The translations under genes were made by a program, and so were the position numbers. The notes under the pieces are model-generated. The model saw only the letters and a list, made by a program, of their open reading frames with translations, ran no database searches and had not been told where the DNA came from. DNA of 64,000 nucleotides from Heterodera schachtii (Eukaryota > Nematoda > Chromadorea > Rhabditida > Heteroderidae): assembly GCA_023374025.1 (NCBI GenBank), contig SIJG01000029.1:1139576-1203575 (forward strand). The letters are read 5' to 3'. Positions 33,150 through 46,019 of the stretch are shown in pieces; position 1 is the stretch's first letter; the number at the start of each line of letters is the position of its first letter.

Positions 33150-34466
33150 AATTAATTCTTTTAAATTACTAAAATTAAAGCCTTTTTAAATAATATTCGA
33201 AATAAGATTTTAAAAATTTAATAAAATAGTATACATTTGAATCATTAGAATAGATGTAAAGTTGACAGAAAAACTGAGAAAATAAAAAACAGAAATATTT
33301 GCTTGCGAACGCATAACACCCAAACAATGATATATAATACAATGTGTAAATAATATGATCAAAAAATAGTCCCGAAAGTTCTCGAAAATTATTATTTTAT
33401 AAATTTTTTTATTCAAATGTAATTTTTTACGAAAAGATGGTCATAAAGAAATTTTAAAAAATACAATCTTATAATAATCATTTTTAAGTGATTAAAATTA
33501 AATTTGGTTCTTGTTCAAATAATTATAATTTTTTATTAACTATGCTTGATTAAGTACAAAAATGCTTACATTAAAGTTGAAAATATAATTTTGTCAAAAT
33601 TTATCTTGAGTATTCAAATAAACCATTTTTCCAGCAGGAAGTATGAATTAATTACTAATTAAATTCGTACAAAAAAAAATACATTCAATAATTATTTAGG
33701 TGAATTTTTGTAAAAATTAATCTGAATTGGTCATTAAATGCGGTAATGCGATTAACTTGTTGACAAAAATAAGGGCCAAATTACTATTTAGATACAATGA
33801 AATTTGTTACAAAAATAAATTTTCAACAAAAAATTTATTCAAGAATATGGTATTAAATAAAGAATAAACCATGTTAATATTGAATGAATTGAATTATTAT
33901 ATTGATAAACATTTTGAAAATCACTGATTCCATTAAAATTATTTTAATAACAAATGAAATTATTTATTTATAAAGCTTAAAACTGTTTTGCAAAACGAGA
34001 AAATTATTGAATGGCTACAGATGGGGTGATAAAATTGGTGACCTTGGTTCAATATAGATTAATTATTATTTAAATTCCTCTACATTAAAATAATTGATAC
34101 AATATTAAAAGGATATGTTATTATAAAACTAAAAGAATAAAAATTTTAAAATAAATTAATATATTAGCAAAAAAGGCTTTGAAACCATTTAAATGCATGC
34201 TCGCATTATTTAAATAAATAATTTATAATTAATAATGAAAGATCGAAAATTTAAAAATATTACTATCGAACACTCATAGTAGCACGGATTTACAAATATA
34301 TAAAATAATGAATATAAATTTTACTGAATAGAGGAGAAATTAAAATTTTGCAAAATAATTGAAATATAATTAAATAAAGAAGCGTTATTTAAATAAAACA
34401 ATGGAATTATTAATTTATAAAGCTTAAAAATGTTTGCAAAATGAGAACATTATTGAATGGTGCAGT
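33150..34466. other. AT-rich region
   Basis: Nothing supported in either strand. Confidence 0.6.
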
Positions 34467-34622
34467 GACAAAGGACCCACAGACAAAGGACCCACGGACA
34501 AAGGACCCACAGACAAGGGACCCACAGACAAGGGACCCACAAAGACAAAGGACCCACAGTCAAAGGACCCATGGACAAAGGACCCACAAAGACAGGGGAC
34601 CCACAGACAAAGGACCCACAAA
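34467..34622 (+). repeat. 15-bp minisatellite, about 10 copies
   Basis: The unit GACAAAGGACCCACA is repeated with small variations. Because 15 is a multiple of three, all frames stay open and give TDKGP-type or GPLSV-type peptides. These are by-products of the repeat, as no flanking coding sequence is seen. Confidence 0.95.
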
Positions 34623-35439
34623 ATAATAATTCAATTATAATTGTGGTTTTTAAAAATTCTTTATTGATTTTATTACTAAACAAAAACAATTATAAAACTT
34701 AACATTTCATTATAAAAATATTTATTGTAAAAACAATTGGCGCAAGCTTATTTGTTCCTTCGGCACTCAACAAGAAAAATATGATTATAATATTCCGATA
34801 AAAAAAATATAAGAAAAATTAAAATAAAGAATGAAAATAATAAAAACATATAATGTAAAATTAACTATTTGATAAGCTAAAGAATATTGTGCTGCTCTTC
34901 ATCCAAGAATTAAAAGAAACCATTAATAACCATTGGAAAAGAACGAAATTTGTTGCATGAAAATAATTTAATTTTATGTATACTCGAATGATATGTTCTA
35001 TAAATGTAAATTACATAAAGATAACAGGTTTTAATAAATAATTAGGGCTAAGCTTTTTAAGAAAATAAAATCAAAAAATATGAAAAAAAGATTTTCTTAT
35101 TCATTTCTTAATTATATCTGTTTTTTATTATTGAAAAAACCTTATTAGAAAGGAATTGCTTTTGAAGCAATTATCACTAGTTATGAATGCTGGAATTTGA
35201 AGATTTAAATAAATTAAATATTTAAAAAATATATATCAAACAATTTAAATTTCCTCAAGAAAAAATATTATATTTTCCTTTGAAATGGAAAAGGCGTGAC
35301 GAGAATTTATTGCAGGTGATTTCAAGCAAAAATGAGTTCGAAATAAAAAAAAATAAATTTTAAATTTTAACCTATACTATAATAATTATTTTCTAAGACA
35401 CATTAAAATATGAAAATGTATATAATAAATCGTGTTGCG
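34623..35439. other. AT-rich region
   Basis: No gene or repeat supported. Confidence 0.55.
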
Positions 35440-36138
35440 ACTTTTGCGCCGCGACATTTGTGCCGCACAGCAAAAACGGACATTTGCGCCTCTCAGCGAA
35501 ACTGACACTTGCGCCGTGAAATTTGCGCCGCGGACATTTGCGCCGCAGACAATTGCGCCGGGACACTTGCGCCTTGGCACTTGCGCCGCCCAGTTAAAAA
35601 TATATTTTTAAATATTCTTTTAAAATTACTCAAAATACTGTGCAACGACAAAAAAGCTAGCTAAATTAAAAAAAATGCAAAAAACTATTCAAAGGATTGA
35701 CATTTAGCTTTTCTTTTGATGGAAGAAGAAATGCTTCTGGCCTTTAATGTTTTGAGTGATAAGCCGCATTCATTGCACATCAGTATTGTCTACTAAAATG
35801 CTCGGTAAGTTCAAAAAAAATTTTCGGGAAAAATCGACATTTGACTTTTAGAGGGGTTGAAAATACAAGGCCCTCTCCAATTAAAGTCCCTATAGAAGGG
35901 CTTGGAATTCAAATAGTGAATTTATATTAGACATTGACTTTAATTTAAATAAATTTTCGGATTATTTAAAAATCTGATTTTGGAATGAACGGTGGGTGCA
36001 AGTGGGTTTTTGGGGCGGCGCAAGTGTCGAGGTGCAAATATCGCAGCGAAAATGTCTGCGGCGCAAGTGTCGATTTAACTGAGCGGCGCAAGTGTCGAGG
36101 TGCAAGTGTCCCGGCGCAATTGTCTGCGGCGCAAAAGT
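35440..36138. mobile_element. 0.7-kb inverted-repeat element with GCGCC-rich ends
   Basis: The left end begins ACTTTTGCGCCGC and the right end is its complement GCGGCGCAAAAGT. Each end is a cluster (about 35440-35592 and 36010-36138) of short units such as GGACATTTGCGCCGC, spaced roughly 15 bases apart and inverted between ends. The centre is AT-rich and non-coding. I found no exact target-site duplication, so the superfamily is undetermined. Confidence 0.8.
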
Positions 36139-39100
36139 ACCATATTAAATAACAATTTAAAAAATATAAACTATTTATTTTTATAAATCAAGGATAAATA
36201 CACTTTTGCTGGCAGTTTGGACCTGTAACATAAATTAAGCTGCTATTTTGTAAATATTTAAGACTTCTAACTTTTAAACTAGGAACATGTTTTCGTGTGA
36301 TTAATAATCAAATATTAATTTATGACGAGTATATGGTAAAAAATTGTCATAAACAAACGTGAAAATAATTACAAAATAAATAGCTATTTGGCGAAATATA
36401 ATATTAAACCCAACAAATTTAATGAATTGGAAAATATGATATAAAATAAACTACGAATTCTAAATCAAATGCTCTCATAAAGAAAAAAAGTTAAAAACAC
36501 AAAAAAGGCTATATAATCAAGCAATAATGATTTTAATGTAAAATTTTAATAACTAAAAAAACAACAGTAAATTTTATTTTTATCACAACAGACTTTAATT
36601 AATTAAACACCAATATGAAGGCACTTCGTCTTCATCACTTAATCCATACGGTGATTAAACAAGAAAAATAAAATAATAACTAAATAATACTTCTACTAAA
36701 TTGAAAATTTATAATGAATACAGCTTTTAAATAAATAATTATTAAAAAAAGTTTTATTTTATAATATAAAATATATTTTGGTTGAGTCAAAGATAATTTA
36801 GAATAAACTAATAAATTTGAACAATTATTTATAGAAACTACATAATAGTAAGGTTTCGTATCAGATAAAACATTTAAAAAACCTAAGCCTTAATTAGGGT
36901 AAATATTTTTACCTATGTATACTAATACAATTCTAACCTTCTACAAACAGTTCATGCTCGGGTCATGAAATAACTGAATTAAATTACTAAAAAATGCACC
37001 AAAAATAATTTAAATTTGATAAAAGTGTTTCAATATATCGCATTGCAGTAAATATATGGATACAATTATAAAAATAAACGATAATGCCGCTAACTAAAAA
37101 AGAATATTTTAAATAAAATTCATAACATTCTATTGTTTTAAAATTACCTTGTCGTATAAATTTAATGATATTACTTTAATAGTTAGTTGCCTTGCTATAC
37201 TTTTTTAATAAAAAATTTGGCTAATGATGAGCCAATTAGCGCAATTATAGAAACAATAATAAGGTTCAATATTACAAGGAATTGAAGAAAGTTCGGTGAA
37301 CATGAGAATCACAGAATATTAATTCGATTAATGAAATATTAAAAATAAGTTATCTTTATAAAAGTTAAAATATTGGAAAAAGATGCGAGCTGTTCCTTGC
37401 TTGGAAGCAATATGTCGATTTTTATAAATATTTAATGAATGTCATTTATTGATCAATATAAAAACATATGCATTATAAAGCCTAAAATCATTTTTTTAAA
37501 TACATCAAAAAATTAAATACGCGAAAAATAATTATGCAAATAAATTGAAAATAAAAAAAAAAGATAAAAAAAATCAAAAACAGCTTTATACACTCTTGAA
37601 AAAAGTACTGGCAAATACAAGTATATTATTAATTTAATTAAAACTATAATAATAAAATAAATAAATAGTGATTTTATTCCTATATCAAAATGAATAATAA
37701 AAAATATTTAAAATTAATAATATTTTTCTACCATCTCCACTGTGAATATAATCATGAAACCTTAAAATATTATGCATAATATAGAGTGAAATAATAAAAA
37801 AATGTACTTAATTAATACCAAAAGTATCCATAAACATGTATATTTGCGGTAATATAAAAAAAAATTAAATTTAAACAAATTAAAAAATTATAAACAAAAA
37901 AAAATTTATTGTATTAACCTTTAAAATTTATTATTAAAAGAAAATTTCGTGATAAAAATTAAAAAAGTAGCTTAATTACTACAAAATAGAGTTTTTATAG
38001 AAATATTTAAAAATTAAATTTATTTCTAGCATTTTATTTGAAAATAAAAATAATTTGCTACTTTTAAAAGATCAAATGAATATGTTTTAGTTACAAGAGC
38101 TAAATGAAAATATTTAAAAAATAGAAAAACAATTTATTATCTCAAAAAGAAAAAAGAATTAATTATTATACTTTAAACATCAGATTGTGCATGTTAAAGG
38201 ACAAAATAGCGATAAGTATGGTAATTAAAAAACATTATAAAAAAGGAAAAATATTAAATATAATACGTAATATGCATTGATTGAAAGATACTGCACAGAA
38301 AAATTTATAAATAATCTAAAACTAATTTAACACCTACATAAAACATGATAATTTCGTAAACTTGTGAAAAAATTAATTGTATATTTTGTAAAAAAGATTA
38401 ATTGAAGAAAAATAAGAAAATTATTATTATTTTTTTAATACTAAAAATACAGACATTTTTATTATATATTATAACAAATAAAAAACTATCTTATTTTAAA
38501 GCATAAGCAATTATTTAAAAATAAGCTAAACAATGGAACCGTTAATGAGTAATGAAAACCAATTAAAATATTAAATTAATTAATGATTTAAAGGAACAAA
38601 AACAAAATAATGGAAAATATAAATATTTATTAAGAGCTTCGCATGTTTTTCAATCGCTCGCCCAATCAATAATATAATAAAGATAATTGGATTTAAAATG
38701 TTTTATAATGCAGCTTAAGTTTTTCAAATAATTATTAAATATAACAAAAAAAAATCTTCGTTTTTGTGGAAAAAAATTATCAACTATAAAAATTATAGAA
38801 ATAAAGATTCATAATTATACAAAAAATATATCCAATTTAAAATATTAAAAAGGCAATATTGTAAATATGAATAATTAAATAAAACTAAAATAAATAAATT
38901 TTAACATTTTAACTTTACTCTGGAATTAGAATTTATGAGCAAATTCCTGTTTTGATTACTAAAATTCAAGCAAAAATTTTTATTCTTTTCTATTTGTTTG
39001 ATTAATGATTTATTGACAAAGCCAAGCAAAGTAAAACCGAAAAATAAACCGAAAATGCTTATATTTATATTTTAAAGAGAAAAGATATATTTTTTTAAAG

Positions 39101-40299
39101 TACAAATTAATGAATTCAATTATAGTTTATTAATCTAATAGATAAAGATATAAAAAACAAAATATTTCACGGAAGAAAAGCGTAAGAATATTAGATTAAG
39201 TTATAATGAAAAAAATTCTAAAAATATATTTAAGCATTTTTGATACAAATGTCTCACCACTAATTTTGAATATTAATCAGTAATTCGGCGATTATTTGAG
39301 TATTAAAACAGAATATATTTGTAGATTATTATAAAATTATTAAATTTTTTTAAAAATTTAACTTGAATCTCGTTGGATTTACAAAAATTTTGGATTTTGA
39401 AAGCGAGGAAAATTGACTATTTGTGGATTTATTTTCACGAAAAGTAATACTGGAACATCAAAACAAAAGATATTAAATGAAATATTTAATGGAAAAGAAA
39501 AGACAAAATTATTTAAAGCCATTTAGTGTCGTATTGAAATAATATTAAAATAAAAAAGTGAATGCCATACTTTTTCTATAAAATTTACTTTAATAAAATT
39601 TTATAATAAGCAAATAAAAACAAAATTTAACAGAAAAATGTGAACATAAAATGATTAAATGTGCTAAACAATATATAGCAGTTTTTTTTGGTATTTTTCT
39701 AAAATAAATTATTTGCTTCAAAAAAATAATATGTGAAAATAATTATGCAAATACTAGCTTTATACACTTTTGAAAAAATACTATCAAATAAATATTCTCT
39801 AATTATTTTTTGTATAAATTAAATGAAATTAATTTAATAAAACTATGATTGTGAAAAAAGCATATTGGATAATTTTAAAATAAAAAAAAATTGTTCACAA
39901 TGAAGATGAGCATATTATAAATAAAGATCGCAATTGAATTGTTTGAGGAATAGGAAGCTTAATTCATCAAAACACATCAAACGTAATAATACAAATTGGA
40001 ATCATCATGATAATAGTTTAAAATAAGAAGCAAAAAAACTCTCAATCTTCTGAAAATAAATAATTTCATGGTTAATATTGATAAAAAAATAAGCCTAAAG
40101 ATTTAATGTATTAACGTTCATAATGAGATAAAAGATTATATGAAAATATATATTTGAACAAGAACTAAAATGAATTTTAAAGTGTTACAGACTAATAGTA
40201 AATCCAATAAGATTTTATTAAAATATATAATTTAATTTGGTATAAATATAAACAGAATATATTACTTTTGTATGAACTAAATGAAAAAGTTAAAGAATG
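36139..40299. other. AT-rich region
   Basis: Apart from the 130-bp repeat at 37206 there is nothing I can support in over 4 kb. All frames are closed by frequent stops. Confidence 0.7.
37206..37337 (+). repeat. 130-bp dispersed repeat, copy 2
   Basis: Same orientation as 33018-33149, 4.19 kb away. The match stops abruptly at both ends, which indicates a discrete unit or a recent copy event. Confidence 0.9.
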
Positions 40300-40860
40300 T
40301 GGGCAAAAAGCCACAAAAATTTGCACTTCCCGGCAGAAGGGGGGAGTCTTTTAAGCAGAATGAATTTCTGTCCAAAAGACAGAAGCTCACTGAGTGTCCA
40401 AAGGGACAAGTAAAGGAGGAAATTCCTCTCCTTTACCGAAGGGACAATTTGGAAGGAGAAATTCTTCTCCTTTCCTTTGGTAAGCCTTTTGTGACCCAAC
40501 GGGGGTCAACGGCTTAATGGTCTGTATTAAAGGGCTCCTGGGTGTCCCTTTTACAGACAATGATAAGACTAAGACTCTTTCTTAATCTTTATTCAATTCA
40601 ATTGCACAATTACAATTTAATGCAAATGCTCGGACAGAAAACTGTCCGGCTGACTTAATGCTGATACAAGCCGAAGTGGCTTGTAGAAATCTCACCAGAA
40701 GATGTGAAGCAAAAGCAAGAAGCCAGAAGTGAGGAAAATGGAGAATGGGCCGGGCTTTTATACCCTCACAAATCAATGGGGGCGGGGCCAGGCACGTGAA
40801 AAATGTGCACAAACAAATGGACAAAAAATTCATAAAAATATGAGGAAGAGAGAAGATGAC
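40300..40860 (-). mobile_element. LTR-like repeat with promoter and poly(A) signal (possible solo LTR)
   Basis: A GC-rich block isolated in AT-rich DNA. On the minus strand it has a textbook TATAAAAG (40755-40762) preceded by a GC-rich stretch (CCCCGCCCCCATTG), and about 165 bases downstream an AATAAA (40588-40593). That spacing is typical of an LTR. TGTCC at 40371 or 40397 and GGACA at 40819-40823 could be its ends, but flanking duplications do not match. The plus-strand 78-codon frame at 40281-40517 lies in the block and has repeated GGAGAAATTC motifs; I doubt it is a gene. Confidence 0.5.
40755..40762 (-). promoter_or_regulatory. TATA box
   Basis: TATAAAAG on the minus strand, in a GC-rich context, inside the LTR-like block. 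Confidence 0.6.
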
Positions 40861-43236
40861 TCATAATTAACGAGCGAGCGAATGCAAAATTGATCGATGA
40901 AAAGGATCAAAAAAAATAAATGAAAATTTCCAAGAAATTTGTGTCGCTTTTGGCGACAAAGAATATTATAATTACTTGATAATTTATAGGAAATCTTTTT
41001 ATAATTTTAAAATAATGAAAAAATTAATACAGTAAAAATTCTTTTCTCTTTCCAATTAGTAAAATAAAAATTGCATTTTGTAAAAAAAAAAACAAAATTA
41101 ATGAATCAAATCGAGAAGTTGCTATTAAATTCATATAAGACACAAAGAGAGAATTGGAATTATGAAAAATATTTTTTAAGAATATTTTTACAATTTTTTA
41201 AAAAATTACCAAAAATTACTATTTAAAGCATTCCAAATTCAAAAAATGTCGGATATGGTCAGTATTTACAGACAACATTTACGGATAATACTTCGATTTA
41301 TATTAAAAAGACATTAATAAAATATTAAAAAGACATTAATAAACAAATAAGATTCTTAAATTTGATTTCTTAATTTTTGGGTAAAATAAATGAAAAGGTT
41401 AAAGATTTAATAATTATTTGATAATATTTTAGAAATCGTTTTATAATTTTATAATAAAAATTTGGTCGATAAATTGTAAAAAATTAAAAAAATATATAAA
41501 AAATAATTTTAAACCAAGAAAAAGCATAAAATGTTTCCTTTTAATAATTAAAGTAATAATGCTTAAAAATTATCAGCTAAACAAACAAATCTAAAAATAA
41601 AAGTATTTAATATAGGTAAAATGATAATTAAGAAACGGATAAGAAAAAATACGTTAAATTAAAAATTAAATTAAATATATTAAAACAGTTTATTATAATA
41701 GCATCATTTAAAAACAAGAAAACATACGCTTTATGCTTATTAAAAATAAAATTTTAATTTTACTTGAATAATTAATGATTTTCGATGCAAATTAAAAACA
41801 AAATTAAATGCTTAATGAGCGAAAAAGGTTAAATAATAAACTAAATTTTTTTGTGAATCTTTGTAAATAATTAAATTATGAATATAAAATACATTTATGA
41901 AAAATTTAAACTATTTTTAAAAGGATATAGACAAAATTTTGAGCATGAAAATTAAATTTTAACAAAGTAACTCTGCTAAAAAATAAATAAAATTATAAAT
42001 TAAATAAAGAATTAAATTAAAATATTTACCAAAACAAAAAAAATAATTAGAGATAAGAATGAAAGCAGTAACAAATTGCAACAATTTAAACGGAAAATTG
42101 TAAATATAAAAAGAAAATTACTGAAAGCTTGATATTTCCTTGTCAATTAACTAAATATTTTTAAATAAAATTATTTAAATTCATATCAGACAAAAATAGA
42201 AAAAATTGGAATTAATGATAAAGAATATTTGATTGAGATTTGTATAATTTCTTAAATATTACTAAAATTACTATTTAAAGCATTCCATATTAAAAAATAT
42301 TTGATTTGGTCAGTATAAAGCATTCGATTTTTCTTAAAAAGGCATTATAAACAAATAATATTATAAAAAAAATTATTAAAAATAAAACTTTAAAAACCAA
42401 CTTATTATTCAATATATATTACAATTTGAAGAATTTCAACTTTAACAAATAAAAAATTTTAATTAAATCTAATGGTAAAACAATATTCAAACTTATTTGG
42501 AAATTTCGTTTTTCAGAAATTCAATGTTTTTTCATTTTTATTTGAATATTAATGTAAATTGTATAACAAATTATTATTAATAATGGTAATCTTGCTTCTA
42601 TAGAACCTTTAGGACCTAATAATCAGATTTATAAAAAAAAATTAAAAACTAATTCATCATAAATTATTAAAAAGAACCAATAATGATTAAATTAATTATA
42701 ACGAATGCTTAAAAATTTTAATAATTTTTTTTACTCTTCAATTTCAAAAATTTATTATATATTTTTGTAGATAACTAAAAAATTATATCTTTTTAAATAA
42801 TGGTAATCTTGGTTGGGACATCATTGAAATTTTGTTTAGCATTTTAAATTTTGTCCCATCTAGTAAGTATTTAGGTCAAACTTATTAAGGAATTTATTTG
42901 ATTTGTATCATTAAATAAAGGCTGTAACATAAACCTTTACATTTTATTATGCTTGTAATGATTAATTCTAAAAAGGTAATATGTTTAATTAATAATAAAT
43001 ATTTTATAATATTAATAATTTTATAATTTCAGTTATTACATTTAAATGGAACTATTTATTAAATTTTCATTATGGAAATTTGTGATTTAACATCAAATTT
43101 GGTAATATAACAATTATCCTTCATTTCTTTTCTTTTTTGTATGTGTTTAAAAAATTCTTTTTGGAAATAAATTTAATAAAAGCTAAAATTTGTGGAATAT
43201 TAAAGTTTTTTATATTATTTATCACAAAATCATTTT

Positions 43237-43327
43237 TAAAAATATTCATAGATGTTTTTTTGATATAGTATATTTTTTAGATTAAGATTATAACTTAATT
43301 TTAAAAAATGCAAAACTAAAAAATATA
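43237..43327 (+). repeat. 90-bp direct repeat, copy 1 (second at 43925-44010)
   Basis: Both copies contain ATTCATAGATGTTTTTTTGA and TTTTAAAAAATGCAAAA with small indels, about 690 bases apart, flanking the frame at 43370-43744. Confidence 0.85.
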
Positions 43328-43369
43328 CAAAATTATAAGCAAAGAATTAAATTTCATCTAGAAAAAAGC

Positions 43370-43744
43370 TTAGTCGTCATTACTAATAAAACAAATTATA
43401 GTAATAGATGTTTTTTCGAAAATTAAAAAATTCAAAAATAAATCTAAATGTCTTATAAAAATATTTAATTTATTTAAGTTTTTTGGTCGGTCGCATTTAA
43501 ATTCTTGACAAATTGAATAACATAGAAACATATTTAAAATCATAAAATTTTTATTTCGCTTTCGAGAAATATCTTGCCGATTGTTCAGTTCAGCCAGAAA
43601 AGGAAAAAAGGAAAAAGATTCGCAACAAGATTTATTATAACGAAAGTTACAGATAATACCAATTAATATATTAAGAAAATAATATAATTTGAAAAATAAC
43701 TGAAAAAATTTATTTGGTTCAAAATAGTATGTTTTCGAGCACAA
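43370..43744 (-). CDS. 124-residue hypothetical ORF
   Basis: Such a long frame is unlikely by chance at this base composition. It is rich in F, I, L and N, with a hydrophobic stretch near residues 19-34 (FKLYYFLNILIGIICN), a polar segment containing LAELNNRQDISRKRNKN on a slightly GC-richer island, and a second hydrophobic part near the C-terminus. The start is a non-ATG codon. The plus strand over the same island also reads plausibly (FREISCRLFSSARKGKKEKD). It lies between two 90-bp direct repeats. It could equally be random AT-rich sequence. Confidence 0.2.
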   Translation of the reverse strand: MCSKTYYFEPNKFFQLFFKLYYFLNILIGIICNFRYNKSCCESFSFFPFLAELNNRQDISRKRNKNFMILNMFLCYSICQEFKCDRPKNLNKLNIFIRHLDLFLNFLIFEKTSITIICFISNDD

Positions 43745-43924
43745 TATTATGAGTCTATATATAACTATTTAAAATAATAAAAGATAAGTGATCTATTTAA
43801 CTAAAATAAAAAAATATTAAGTTAAGAAATTTTGTTTTCAGAAGGATCATTATTTTCATAATTACAACTAGAAAAGATTATAACAATAATTTAATTTAGA
43901 ATAATAAATAAAAATCTATAAAAT

Positions 43925-44010
43925 ATAAAAAAATATTCATAGATGTTTTTTTGATATAGTATTTTTTTAGATTACTTAATTTTAAAAAATGCAAAAACTA
44001 AAAAATATTA
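43925..44010 (+). repeat. 90-bp direct repeat, copy 2
   Basis: Partner of 43237-43327, with a roughly 10-base deletion in the middle. Confidence 0.85.
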
Positions 44011-45206
44011 TTTAAAAAAAATCTTTCTAAAGACAGAAACAATATTATAATCGAAAAATATTAAAAAAATTACGAAAAAAATTAAAATTAATTGTAAAAC
44101 GATATAATGACTATAGATTCAAACCACTTACATTTGCCGATGCTGCGATTTTGGATTCATAAAGAAATGTACAAGGGTAAAATGCAAAAAATCTATTGAA
44201 AAATTAATGAAAATAATTAATAATTTTAATTTTTAATAAGAAAAAATCTGTTGGCGTTGTGTCAGAAGAATCAAAGACTTACAATTATATCAAAAAAATT
44301 TTTGTTTTCATCATCAAACCGAGAAAACATGAGAGATGTTCAGGATAATTAACATGATAATTGTTTTGATAAATTGTTTTTTTTTAAAATAATAATATCA
44401 ATAAAGATTATATTTAGTCAAGAGATAAAAATCAATTAAATAAAAAGTTTTCGTTAAATTTTTTGTTTAAATTTTTAAATACGGAATATTTTTTAATTTT
44501 TATATTTTTGACTTTTTTCTGTTATATATTAAAAGAAATTTCCTCAAAAAAATTATATTATATTTTTTTATTCTATACACATGAGATAGATACGAAAGTA
44601 AAAGAGAAATATTTCACACACCCGCTAGTTAAATTTACTTAAATAAATAATAGTAAAAAATATAGTATAGAAAACCAAAATTACTATATAATTTATGAGC
44701 AAGGGATTTACTGTTTATACTCGAAAATTTATTAATTAAATTTAAATAAACAAAAAATATAACAAATGACTGAAAAACTGCCAATTAAAGAAATCAAAAT
44801 ATAAAATTAAGTGTGGATTGATTGAAAAAAATAACCCAAAAATATAGCACTTAAATCTAATTAATAAACGATAAAAAATTTTCGTTTAATCATAGCGACA
44901 AATGTATATGGACAATCAAAAAATCGTACATTATTCCAACATTTTACAATGTAAAAATTTGACAAATTAAAAAAACAAAAGATCATTTGAACAAAACAAA
45001 AAATTTATAAACTATTAAATACAGTTAAACTGTCCATAGATTAAAAATTAATAAATAGATTAAATGGCAAGAATGATTGTTAATTTAAAATGAATTATTT
45101 AATACATACAATGATTAATTTATAAATATTATGCTTTAAATAAAAGCAAAAAATAAAACCGCACTAACAATTAAATAAACAAACTCTTAAAGTTGGTGGT
45201 ATATTC

Positions 45207-45257
45207 AGAACGAAATATGACGTGGACGGCGTTAAGAAGGCATGGATGTGTAAATAA
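45207..45257 (+). other. Short exon-like island
   Basis: A GC-richer island reading RTKYDVDGVKKAWMCK then stop. Too short to assign. Confidence 0.15.
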
Positions 45258-45993
45258 ATAATTGAATTTATGAAAATTGTTTATTATAAAAAATACAAAC
45301 TAAGTTTCTTCACAAAATGCAGAACTAATGAATAAGGCAAGGATCAATTAATTAATTAAACTTAAAGATTATTCAGCAGACAAAAAAATGAAGTTAAAAA
45401 AGTATCCACTGACAAGTTTAAGTTCTATAAATTTTTATGATAAAAAATCCAACATTATTCACAAATTATTGGAAAATTTAGAAGAATAAAAAATTGCAAA
45501 TTGATCAAAATTAATGAACCTAACATTATGTCGTTAAAGACATAAATACCAAAATAAAAATGATTTTAGATTATTCAATTTGGTCCAATAATGTAATTTT
45601 CTAATAACGGTCACCCCCTTTTTCAAGATAATCTTTTTATTTAGTCGAAATTTTTTTTAAATAAAAAAAGAGCAGTCTCTCTTCGTTTCATAATTTTTGT
45701 AGAACAATTAAAATTCCTTTGCTTTGACATTTTTATTTTTCTTTCGGAATTATTATTTAACAATTTAATTAGCGATTAATTCTTGTATAAAGCTTTAATT
45801 TTGATATTTAAATATTCTTTTCACCATATTCGAGTAGTTTATTAGTTTGATTAAACCGGCCCTTAAAACTCAGCAACAAAAATATTATTATCACAAGTTT
45901 TGATAATTTAAATTAAAACATATCAAAAAAAACCACAAAGTAAATGTCTATAATGGAAGCAGTGTGAGTAATTTAAATATTTGAAAGACCTAA

Positions 45994-46019
45994 TGAACCA
46001 TTACGTCGTAATTGGTTCA
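45994..46019. repeat. Near-perfect palindrome
   Basis: TGAACCATTACG and CGTAATTGGTTCA are inverted copies around a single base. Confidence 0.6.

Noticed and set aside
34424..34689. Overlapping frames encoding GPLSV and TDKGP repeats on both strands
   Set aside because: A 15-bp repeat keeps all frames open; no flanking coding sequence supports any of them.
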